Shown piece after piece: positions 1-7,177 of a DNA stretch of 64,000 nucleotides. Under the pieces are notes generated by a model. That model searched no databases. It was given only the letters and a program-made list of their open reading frames with translations, and had not been told where the DNA came from. The translations under genes were made by a program, and so were the position numbers. The stretch is from NCBI RefSeq assembly GCF_004331695.1, contig NZ_SJSL01000001.1, positions 186,001 to 250,000 on the forward strand. The letters run 5' to 3'. This DNA comes from Pedobacter psychroterrae. Its GTDB lineage: Bacteria; Bacteroidota; Bacteroidia; Sphingobacteriales; Sphingobacteriaceae. How positions within the stretch are numbered: position 1 is the stretch's first letter; the number at the start of each line of letters is the position of its first letter.

Positions 1-270
1 CATATTGTCTTCTGGTTTGCCATGAACAATTAGCATGTCACCTCCTAACAACTGAAAAGCTTTTCTTAAAGCCAATACACTTTCCAGTAAAAACTGAACC
101 CTGCTAATTCCCGTTTTTAAGGTTTCAAACCTGGTGGTCTCAAAATACCTTTCATCAAAAAAATAAACAGGCAGGACACTGTCGGATTTTGAAATAGCTT
201 CCACTAACATTTCATTATCATGTAAGCGAAGGTCATTCCTAAACCAAACTAGTATTCTCTTAGATTTCAT
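1..270 (-). CDS. Cryptochrome DASH / photolyase-family protein, N-terminal part (cut by window edge)
   Basis: Reading the minus strand from an ATG at 270 gives 90 uninterrupted codons that run off the left edge. The protein begins MKSKRILVWFRNDLRLHDNE, the standard opening of the DNA photolyase alpha/beta domain, which binds the antenna cofactor. It continues with a PVYFFDERYF segment and a KTGISRVQFLLESV segment, both of which I associate with DASH-type cryptochromes rather than class I CPD photolyases. Family members use FAD and blue light, and DASH types repair CPDs mainly in single-stranded DNA. The gene is divergent from a TIGR01777 epimerase and a second photolyase, a typical Bacteroidota light-repair neighbourhood. 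The FAD-binding domain is outside the window, so the subclass is inferred from the N-terminus only. Confidence 0.85.
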   Translation of the reverse strand, partial: MKSKRILVWFRNDLRLHDNEMLVEAISKSDSVLPVYFFDERYFETTRFETLKTGISRVQFLLESVLALRKAFQLLGGDMLIVHGKPEDNM

Positions 271-456
271 TAACTTGCTGCTGCGTTTTGTTTATATCAA
301 ACAAAAATATACGATTTATTATCTTAATAAGAATTGCTCAGGCAATATTTACATAAGCAAAACAAAAAATATGACATTAAGCCTGTTTTTTAAAACCATT
401 AGCAGAAGGTTTGGGTTGTCTAAAAAGAAACTGTCACATAAAAAACAACATTTCGA

Positions 457-1365
457 ATGAAGAAGCACATCCTGATTACAGGGGCAACCGGTACAGTAGG
501 CAAAAAACTAATAAGTGAATTACATGCGAGTGGCCACACTATCTCCATCCTATCCAGGAAACCGAGTGCAATTAAGAATGCCAAAGTATATGTGTGGGAC
601 GTATATAAGCAACAAATAGATTTAAACTGCCTGACGGGTGTAGACACAGTTATCCACCTTGCGGGAGAAAACATTGCAGAGAAAAAATGGACTAAAGAAA
701 GGAAGCAACAAATTATAGAAAGCAGAACATTCTCTACGGCATTACTCTACAAAGCAATAAAGGAAACTAATGCTCCTGTAAAAACCTTTATTTCTGCTTC
801 TGCGGTTGGTTTTTATGGAAGTCGAGGAGATGAAATATTGACTGAAGATGCTAGCAGCGGTACAGGCTTTATGGCTACTTGCTGTAAACTTTGGGAAGAT
901 GCTGTAGATGAAGGAACTTCCTTAGGTTTAAGGATCGTAAAATTTAGGATAGGGGTTATCCTAGCCAAAGGTGAAGGTGCACTGGCCTCCTTAGAAAAAC
1001 CAATACGGTTTTTTGCCGGAGCAGCACTTGGTAGCGGCACTCAGTGGATGCCCTGGGTCCACATCGACGATATAACGGCCATGTTTAAAAACGCTGTAGA
1101 AAATAGTGCATTCAACAGCACCTATAACGCGTGTGCACCATTTCCTGTCACCAATGCCACATTGACCAAAGTAGTTGCCAAACAACTTCACAGACCGGTA
1201 TGGCCATTTAACGTACCGGAAAAAGTACTCGAGATGATCCTTGGCAAGATGAGTGCTGTAGTGCTTAACAGCACAAATACTTCCGCACAAAAAATACTGG
1301 ATACTGGATTTGAGTTCAAATTTACCCATCTTGAAGACGCTTTGGCCGATATTTACCAAAAATGA
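457..1365 (+). CDS. TIGR01777 family epimerase (SDR39U1/YfcH-like)
   Basis: A 302-aa protein of the extended short-chain dehydrogenase fold. The N-terminus carries the nucleotide-binding glycine motif ITGATGTVGKKL (residues 7-18). A second conserved segment, VIHLAGENIAEKKW, lies around residues 65-78, and SASAVGFYGSRG around 111-122 supplies the family's active-site region. The WMPWVHIDD motif near residue 195 is diagnostic of TIGR01777 proteins. Substrate and reaction are unknown for the family; the link to photolyases here is by context. The stop overlaps the start of the photolyase gene by 4 bp (ATGA), so the two are translationally coupled. Length is normal. Confidence 0.9.
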   Translation: MKKHILITGATGTVGKKLISELHASGHTISILSRKPSAIKNAKVYVWDVYKQQIDLNCLTGVDTVIHLAGENIAEKKWTKERKQQIIESRTFSTALLYKAIKETNAPVKTFISASAVGFYGSRGDEILTEDASSGTGFMATCCKLWEDAVDEGTSLGLRIVKFRIGVILAKGEGALASLEKPIRFFAGAALGSGTQWMPWVHIDDITAMFKNAVENSAFNSTYNACAPFPVTNATLTKVVAKQLHRPVWPFNVPEKVLEMILGKMSAVVLNSTNTSAQKILDTGFEFKFTHLEDALADIYQK

Positions 1366-2666
1366 AACAAGAAATCAGTATCTGCTGGCTTAGAAGAGAT
1401 CTGCGGTTGCAGGACAATGCAGCTCTCTATCATGCATTGAAAAGCCCTCATCCTGTTTTGCTTTTATTTATATTCGACAAGAACATTCTCGGAAAACTAA
1501 GGGATCCACATGACGCAAGGTTAACTTTTATATACCAGGCAATTGAAGAACTACATACAGAAGTAAAGGAATATCAGTCATCAGTAGTCATAAAATATGG
1601 AAAACCAGAAGCATGCTGGAATGAAATACTAAGCACCTACACTGTAAAATCAGTTTTCACCAATCACGACTACGAGCCTTATGCAAAAGAACGGGATGAT
1701 GCACTTGCAGAATACCTGGCCTCTGAAAACATCGGCTTTAAGACTTTCAAAGACCAGGTTATCTTTGATAAAGAGGAGATTCTCAAAGCCGACGGCAAAC
1801 CATACACCGTATTCACCCCTTATTTCCGGCAATGGCAGCAAAAGCTCAATGAATTTTATATCAGCTCTTATCCTGTTAATAAATACCTTGGGAATCTATT
1901 TCAGACCAGTCCGTTCAACATTCCTTCTTTAGAAAATATGGGATTTAAACCATCCTCTAAAAAATTCCCTAAAAAGGATTTTGTAAGCAAATTAAATAGC
2001 TATGAGGCCAAAAGGGACTTTCCAGGAGATGACGCGACTACACATATTGGCCTTCACCTCAGATTTGGAACAGTAAGCATCAGGCATGCGGCAGCGCAGG
2101 CCTTAAAACAAAAAGCACATAAGTGGCTTTCTGAACTAGCATGGAGGGATTTCTATATGATGATCCTGTGGCACTTCCCAAATATTATAAAGTCATCATT
2201 TAAACCTGCTTATGACAATATCCATTGGCGAAATAATGAGGACGAATTTAAAGCCTGGTGCGAAGGCAATACTGGCTATCCCTTGGTAGATGCAGGTATG
2301 AGGCAGCTAAATGAAACAGGTTATATGCACAATCGGGTAAGGATGGTAGTGGCAAGCTTTCTGACGAAACACCTGTTGATAGACTGGCGATGGGGCGAAG
2401 CTTATTTTGCTGAAAAATTACTGGACTATGAAATGGCCAGTAACATCGGAGGCTGGCAATGGTCATGCGGTTGTGGAAATGATGCTGCACCTTATTTCAG
2501 AGTATTCAATCCGGAACTTCAGGCAAGGAAATTTGACCCTGAAAATAAATATATCGACCACTGGGTACCTGAATACAAACTACAAACCCATGTCAAGCCC
2601 ATAGTTGATCATGCCTTCGCAAGAGAAAGGGTATTAAAAGTCTTTAAAGAAGCTTTAAATGAATAA
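1362..2666 (+). CDS. phr: Deoxyribodipyrimidine photolyase (class I CPD type)
   Basis: A 434-aa flavoprotein predicted to split UV-induced cyclobutane pyrimidine dimers using light and reduced FAD. The N-terminal alpha/beta domain opens with ICWLRRDLRLQDNAALYHAL. The C-terminal helical FAD domain shows WLSELAWRDFYMMILWHFP and the strongly conserved stretch from RMVVASFLTKHLLIDW through NIGGWQWSCGCGNDAAPYFR to FNPELQARKFDP, which lines the FAD pocket and dimer site. Length is slightly short for class I enzymes (about 430-480 aa) but complete. The start overlaps the upstream epimerase stop. The gene ends 4 bp from the convergent FKBP gene, leaving almost no room for a terminator between them. 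Confidence 0.95.
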   Translation: MKQEISICWLRRDLRLQDNAALYHALKSPHPVLLLFIFDKNILGKLRDPHDARLTFIYQAIEELHTEVKEYQSSVVIKYGKPEACWNEILSTYTVKSVFTNHDYEPYAKERDDALAEYLASENIGFKTFKDQVIFDKEEILKADGKPYTVFTPYFRQWQQKLNEFYISSYPVNKYLGNLFQTSPFNIPSLENMGFKPSSKKFPKKDFVSKLNSYEAKRDFPGDDATTHIGLHLRFGTVSIRHAAAQALKQKAHKWLSELAWRDFYMMILWHFPNIIKSSFKPAYDNIHWRNNEDEFKAWCEGNTGYPLVDAGMRQLNETGYMHNRVRMVVASFLTKHLLIDWRWGEAYFAEKLLDYEMASNIGGWQWSCGCGNDAAPYFRVFNPELQARKFDPENKYIDHWVPEYKLQTHVKPIVDHAFARERVLKVFKEALNE

Positions 2667-2670
2667 GCGG

Positions 2671-3552
2671 CTAATTTGTCACTTCCACAATTTCAACATC
2701 AAAATCTAGACAGGTATTCGCTGAAAAACTCGGCTGTGCTGCATTACCATAAGCAAGGACAGAAGGAATAAATATCCTCACTTTAGCCCCCTTCTTAAAT
2801 TTCTGAAGGATTAGCCAGCCCGGAATGGTCGCTGTAAGATTGGTTACAAAAGTGCCGGCGGTATTGGAATCAAAAACGGCACCCTCTAATGTCCGTCCAG
2901 TATAATTTACGGTAAGATCAGAAGTCTTGGTAATCACATCAGTACCCGTACCTGCTTCGTTAACCTGATAATAAACACCTGATTCATCTTTTGTTGCGAC
3001 AATTCCTTTGGCCGTTAAAAAATCTTTAATATGCTGATCGTCCAATGCAGCCTGTGATTGGGCATAAGTTGTGATCGTCAAATCGATAGGGTCATTGGAG
3101 GGCACTCCTATAGTTGCCGATCCATTTTTGCCAAAAGCAAGGTAAGAAGGAAGTAATAGGCGGATCACAGCACCTGGCTTAGCGGCATTCAATGCGGTGA
3201 TGATGCCCGGAATTTTCTTACCAAGGAATATATCAGTATAACCTACGAAGGTACCCAAATTATTTGTAGTTGGCGTACCGTAATAGGTAGTCCCTGAAGC
3301 TAAAGACTTTACATCTCCTCTATAACGGACAGAATCGGTATTGGTATAAAATTCCCCCGTACCCTGGCTTACGATCTGATAATAAAAACCAGAACCTCCC
3401 GGATCTGCCGTTGCCGTAAGGTGATTTGCAGCAATATAGTCTTGAATCTTACGATCATCAATACTTTGAACAGATTCATACTCCTTTTTACAGGAATTTA
3501 AAATGATCAAACTCAAAAGCACCAAAGTATATGAGGATATTGTTTTTAACAT
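2671..3552 (-). CDS. Lipoprotein with two FKBP-type peptidyl-prolyl isomerase domains
   Basis: A 293-aa exported protein. Residues 1-21 form a signal peptide ending in a lipobox (IILNSC), so Cys21 is probably lipidated. Two FKBP folds follow, roughly residues 30-165 and 170-292. The second is clearer: SGVYYQVNEAGTGT, LTVNYTGRTLEGAVFDSN, PGWLILQKFKKGAKVRIFIP, LAYG. The first has the same order of motifs (SGFYYQIVSQGTGE, VRYRGDV, IPGIITALNAAKPGAVIRLL, LAFG) but a shorter middle part. FKBPs catalyse prolyl cis-trans isomerisation; here it would act in the periplasm, probably as a folding helper. It starts 1 bp upstream of the next FKBP lipoprotein, so the two form an operon. Confidence 0.85.
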   Translation of the reverse strand: MLKTISSYTLVLLSLIILNSCKKEYESVQSIDDRKIQDYIAANHLTATADPGGSGFYYQIVSQGTGEFYTNTDSVRYRGDVKSLASGTTYYGTPTTNNLGTFVGYTDIFLGKKIPGIITALNAAKPGAVIRLLLPSYLAFGKNGSATIGVPSNDPIDLTITTYAQSQAALDDQHIKDFLTAKGIVATKDESGVYYQVNEAGTGTDVITKTSDLTVNYTGRTLEGAVFDSNTAGTFVTNLTATIPGWLILQKFKKGAKVRIFIPSVLAYGNAAQPSFSANTCLDFDVEIVEVTN

Positions 3553-3553
3553 A

Positions 3554-4039
3554 CTATTTATTTTTAAAAATTTTTTTTAAATCAATTGTAAAATCCAGCA
3601 CTGCATTTCTGGGCAAATTACCCACCAGGTAATCTTTGTAGCCTAGTGGTGAAGGTATGAGCAATCTTATTCTTCCGCCCTGCTTAATTAATGGCAATCC
3701 TATCTTCCAGCCTTCTATAGACTTCTGAAGAACAAATCCATAAGGTCGCAGGTCATTAGCACTGCTAAAGGTCAGGGAATCGCCTAACAACCTGCCTTCG
3801 TATTCCACTACTAAACTATCACTCAAATCAGGTCTTTCTCCTGTCCCTTCACTGAGGATTTCGTAATACAGTCCACTTTCATCCCTCAACAAAGTGACAT
3901 CAGTGGAATCTGCCCATTTTTTGATCCGTGCCTCGTCAACTGCAAGCTGTGCTTCCCCATCATAAACCGTCTTTTTTTGACAGGCAGAGAAAGCAACTAA
4001 CAAGAAGAAGAATCCCAACAACAGGCTATTTTTCAACAT
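3554..4039 (-). CDS. FKBP-type peptidyl-prolyl isomerase lipoprotein
   Basis: I place the start at 4039, giving MLKNSLLLGFFFLLVAFSAC, a signal peptide with lipobox; an in-frame upstream extension to 4096 would bury this signal. The mature 160-residue region has one FKBP fold: SGLYYEILSEGTGERP, LVVEYEGRLLGDSLTF, EGWKIGLPLIKQGGRIRLLI, LGYKDYL. Predicted role is periplasmic prolyl isomerase or chaperone anchored in the membrane. It lies next to the two-domain FKBP lipoprotein on the same strand, and the pair probably arose by duplication. Whether catalytic residues are all kept cannot be judged by eye. Confidence 0.82.
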   Translation of the reverse strand: MLKNSLLLGFFFLLVAFSACQKKTVYDGEAQLAVDEARIKKWADSTDVTLLRDESGLYYEILSEGTGERPDLSDSLVVEYEGRLLGDSLTFSSANDLRPYGFVLQKSIEGWKIGLPLIKQGGRIRLLIPSPLGYKDYLVGNLPRNAVLDFTIDLKKIFKNK

Positions 4040-4113
4040 AATTGACAAAAATACTCTTTTATTAGGGATAGCGCAATTTTTAACCAATTTTAACAATTAT
4101 AACCACCATAAAA

Positions 4114-4139
4114 AACGCCCATGAATAATCACGGGCGTT
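4114..4139 (-). terminator. Rho-independent terminator of the beta-oxidation operon
   Basis: On the minus strand AACGCCC (from 4139) pairs with GGGCGTT (ending 4114) and is followed by a run of T. The stem is extended by three more pairs after an A/C mismatch, leaving a small loop. It lies 25 bp after the acyl-CoA dehydrogenase stop codon, where the operon would end. Confidence 0.8.
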
Positions 4140-4163
4140 CCAGTTTAATTATGAAAATGTTAT

Positions 4164-5954
4164 CTAATAACAATATTTATTAGCAGCAATCACCTGCTGC
4201 GCTACTTTCTGCCTGACTTCCTTGACATTAAAAGGCTCCATCTTGGTAAACCTGCGTAAGCCCACCATCATCATACGCAACTCATCCCCCTCTGCAAATG
4301 CCCATAGTGCTTCTTTACCTGCTCCCTGAACAGCTTCAACCGCCTCCATAAAGTAGATCCTCATCAAATTAAGCTGACCTTCACAGGCTTCCGCACCTTT
4401 CAAACTCACCAACTTCTCGGTCCGCAGCATTGCAGATTCCGCCACATAAACATAGCCTGCCATGTCTGCAATATTCATCAGTATCTCCTGTTCTTTAGAC
4501 AGGCTCATCATCAGCTTCTGTACAGCGGCACCTGCCACCATTAAAGCAGCTTTTTTCAGGTTAGTAATAATCTTTTTTTCTGCTGCAAACAGGGTATCAT
4601 CTTCTTCTCCGAAATCAGGAATTGACATTAGCTCCCCTGCTACCGCGGTTGCCGGCGTCATCAGGTCCAGTTCACCTTTCATTGCCCTTTTTAGCATCAT
4701 GTCTACTGTCAGCAACCTGTTGATCTCGTTCGTCCCTTCAAAGATCCTATTGATCCTCGCATCACGATACGCCCGGTCCATAGGTGCCTCGGCAGAAAAT
4801 CCCATACCTCCGTAAATTTGAACACCCTCGTCCACTACATAATCCAACACCTCAGAACCCCATACTTTCAATATAGCGCACTCCACCGCAAACTGCTCAG
4901 TAGATTTCAGTTTTGCCTTACCGGCATCCATCCCTCCCGCTACAAGCGTATCATAAGCATCATCGATATTCTGCCCCGCACGGTAATTTGCCGACTCAAC
5001 AGCATATACCTTTGCCACCATCTCTGCTATTTTATGTCTTATCGCACCATATTTAGAAATTGGCCTGTCAAACTGGATCCGCTCATTTGAATAGTTGACC
5101 GCTGTATCTATCACTGATTTTGACGCACCTATTGCCGCAGCCGCCAGCTTGATCCTTCCAATGTTCAGAATATTAACTGCTATTTTAAATCCATTTTGCC
5201 GCTCAGAAAGCATATTTTCCACAGGCACAGGACAATCATTAAAGAACACCTGTCTGGTAGAAGAACCTTTAATACCCATTTTATGCTCTTCAGGATTCAT
5301 GGTGATTCCCCCAAATTCACGTTCTACAATAAAAGCGGTAAGGTTGGCGTCATCATCGATCTTCGCAAATACAATAAAAACATCTGCAAAGCCCCCATTG
5401 GTGATCCACATTTTCTGACCATTGATCAAGTAATGTTTGCCGTCGCCAGACAATTTTGCTTTTGTCTTTCCAGAATTTGCATCAGAACCTGAGTTGGGCT
5501 CAGTCAGACAATAAGCGGCTTTCCACTCCCCCGTTCCAAGCTTGGGTATGTATTTATCTTTTTGTTCTTTATTTCCGTAATATAGTATTGGCAAAGTACC
5601 AATACCTGTGTGCGCAGAAAGTGCAACAGCAAAGGAATGGCCGGCGCCTATAATATCTGCTACGAGCATAGAGGTATTGAAGTTCTTTCCAAATCCGCCA
5701 TATTCTTCCGGTATGGAAACACCCAGAATTCCCAGCTCACCTGCTTTATCCATTAGCGACTGCATCAATCCATCCTCCTGCTGATCTATGCGATCAAGAT
5801 TTGGGTATACCTCTGCGGCCAAAAAGTCCCTGCAGGTTTGTGCAATCATGTTTTGCTCTTCATCAAATTCCTCAGGAATAAATACATCCTGATAACTGGT
5901 CTCTGCTATCAAAAACTCTCCACCCTTAATTGTTTTTTTGTCTGTAGTTTCCAT
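4164..5954 (-). CDS. Acyl-CoA dehydrogenase (VLCAD-like, FAD-dependent)
   Basis: Start chosen at 5954 (METTDKKTIKGG...), giving 596 aa; the open frame extends further upstream but there it overlaps the thiolase gene. The N-terminal helical domain and the FAD motif AYCLTEPNSGSDANS (near residue 160) are clear. The C-terminal catalytic region reads QIYGGMGFSAEAPMDRAYRD, then IFEGTNEINRLL, which contains the conserved Glu region of this superfamily. About 170 residues follow the core, as in very-long-chain acyl-CoA dehydrogenases. It oxidises acyl-CoA to trans-2-enoyl-CoA, the first step of beta-oxidation. It is the last gene of the marR-fadN-fadA operon, 40 bp after the thiolase. Confidence 0.93.
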   Translation of the reverse strand: METTDKKTIKGGEFLIAETSYQDVFIPEEFDEEQNMIAQTCRDFLAAEVYPNLDRIDQQEDGLMQSLMDKAGELGILGVSIPEEYGGFGKNFNTSMLVADIIGAGHSFAVALSAHTGIGTLPILYYGNKEQKDKYIPKLGTGEWKAAYCLTEPNSGSDANSGKTKAKLSGDGKHYLINGQKMWITNGGFADVFIVFAKIDDDANLTAFIVEREFGGITMNPEEHKMGIKGSSTRQVFFNDCPVPVENMLSERQNGFKIAVNILNIGRIKLAAAAIGASKSVIDTAVNYSNERIQFDRPISKYGAIRHKIAEMVAKVYAVESANYRAGQNIDDAYDTLVAGGMDAGKAKLKSTEQFAVECAILKVWGSEVLDYVVDEGVQIYGGMGFSAEAPMDRAYRDARINRIFEGTNEINRLLTVDMMLKRAMKGELDLMTPATAVAGELMSIPDFGEEDDTLFAAEKKIITNLKKAALMVAGAAVQKLMMSLSKEQEILMNIADMAGYVYVAESAMLRTEKLVSLKGAEACEGQLNLMRIYFMEAVEAVQGAGKEALWAFAEGDELRMMMVGLRRFTKMEPFNVKEVRQKVAQQVIAANKYCY

Positions 5955-5994
5955 CTTTACTAAGTAATAAATTTTAAGTTCACTTATAACTCTG

Positions 5995-7173
5995 TTATAG
6001 CATTTCAAAAATACCGGCGGCACCCTGTCCACTTCCCACACACATCGTCACCATTCCATATTTCTGATTTCTTCTTTTTAATTCATTAAACAACTGTACG
6101 GACAACTTAGCCCCTGTACATCCCAATGGATGCCCAAGCGCGATAGCCCCACCATTGACATTCAAAATATCTGTGTTGATACCGAGTTCCCGGATGATAG
6201 CCAGCGATTGCGAAGCAAAGGCCTCGTTCAACTCAATCAGCTCAATTTGGTCTAAAGTCATCCCTGCCAACTTTAAAGCTTTTGGGATGGCATAAATAGG
6301 CCCGATCCCCATGATCCTTGGAGGTACGCCCGCTACACCATAACTCACCAAACGGGCTATTGGCTCAACACCCAGTTCTTTCATTTTCTTTTCAGAAACC
6401 ACCAATACAAAGGCCGCACCGTCTGAAGTCTGCGAGGAATTACCTGCTGTAACGCTGCCATCTGCTGCAAAAACGGGTTTTAACTTGGCCAGCTTCTCTA
6501 AAGAGGTATCTGCCCTCGGCCCCTCATCTGTATCCACTACATAATTTCGCGTTTGCTTTTTCATATTGGCATCCAGGTAGTTTTCATTTACCGTGATGGG
6601 CAATACACCAGCCGCTAAATGACCATTTTTAATCGCTTCTACCGCCTTCATATTAGACTGATAAGCAAATTCGTCCTGATCTTCCCTGCTCACTTTATAT
6701 TCATTGGCCACAGCCTCAGCAGTTAAGCCCATTCCCCAATACCAGTCAGGGTTATTCTTTGCTACATCTGCATTGGGTACTACCTTCCAGCCACCAAATG
6801 GCATGCCCGACATTACTTCTACCCCCCCGGCAATGATGCAATCTGCCATACCACTTTTGATTTTAGCAACTGCAGTGGCAATGGTTTCCAGTCCTGAGGC
6901 ACAGTATCTGTTAACCGTTACACCCGGTACTTTGTCTGTATCCAGTCCCATCAAAGAAATCATACGGCCTATATTAAGGCCTTGTTCCGCTTCGGGAGTA
7001 GCGTTTCCTACAATGACATCGTCAATCTCCTCCTTGTTTAAAGAAGGCACCGAAGCCACCAGATGCCTGATCACCTCAGCCGCCAGATCATCTGCCCTGG
7101 TAAAACGAAACACACCCCGCGGGGCCTTGCCCACAGCTGTACGATATCCTGCTATAATATATGCTTCCTGCAT
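5995..7173 (-). CDS. fadA: Acetyl-CoA C-acyltransferase (thiolase)
   Basis: A 392-aa thiolase with the standard motifs: the nucleophilic Cys in VNRYCASGLETIATA (near residue 87), the GGVEVMSGMPFGG segment, the NEAFASQ loop, NVNGGAIALGHPLG with the catalytic His, and CVGSGQGAAGIFEML with the second Cys at the C-terminus. It cleaves 3-ketoacyl-CoA with CoA to release acetyl-CoA, the last beta-oxidation step. It follows fadN by 4 bp and precedes the acyl-CoA dehydrogenase, so the whole cycle is in one operon. Length is typical. Confidence 0.95.
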   Translation of the reverse strand: MQEAYIIAGYRTAVGKAPRGVFRFTRADDLAAEVIRHLVASVPSLNKEEIDDVIVGNATPEAEQGLNIGRMISLMGLDTDKVPGVTVNRYCASGLETIATAVAKIKSGMADCIIAGGVEVMSGMPFGGWKVVPNADVAKNNPDWYWGMGLTAEAVANEYKVSREDQDEFAYQSNMKAVEAIKNGHLAAGVLPITVNENYLDANMKKQTRNYVVDTDEGPRADTSLEKLAKLKPVFAADGSVTAGNSSQTSDGAAFVLVVSEKKMKELGVEPIARLVSYGVAGVPPRIMGIGPIYAIPKALKLAGMTLDQIELIELNEAFASQSLAIIRELGINTDILNVNGGAIALGHPLGCTGAKLSVQLFNELKRRNQKYGMVTMCVGSGQGAAGIFEML

Positions 7174-7177
7174 GTCA

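Noticed and set aside
4462-5653. Several open frames on the plus strand opposite the acyl-CoA dehydrogenase
   Set aside because: They are antisense to a complete, strongly conserved enzyme, show no protein motifs and have low-complexity composition from reversed codons.
5955-6041. Longer acyl-CoA dehydrogenase starting at 6041
   Set aside because: The extra 29 codons lie mostly within the thiolase gene and look unlike the family N-terminus; ATG at 5954 gives a normal start.
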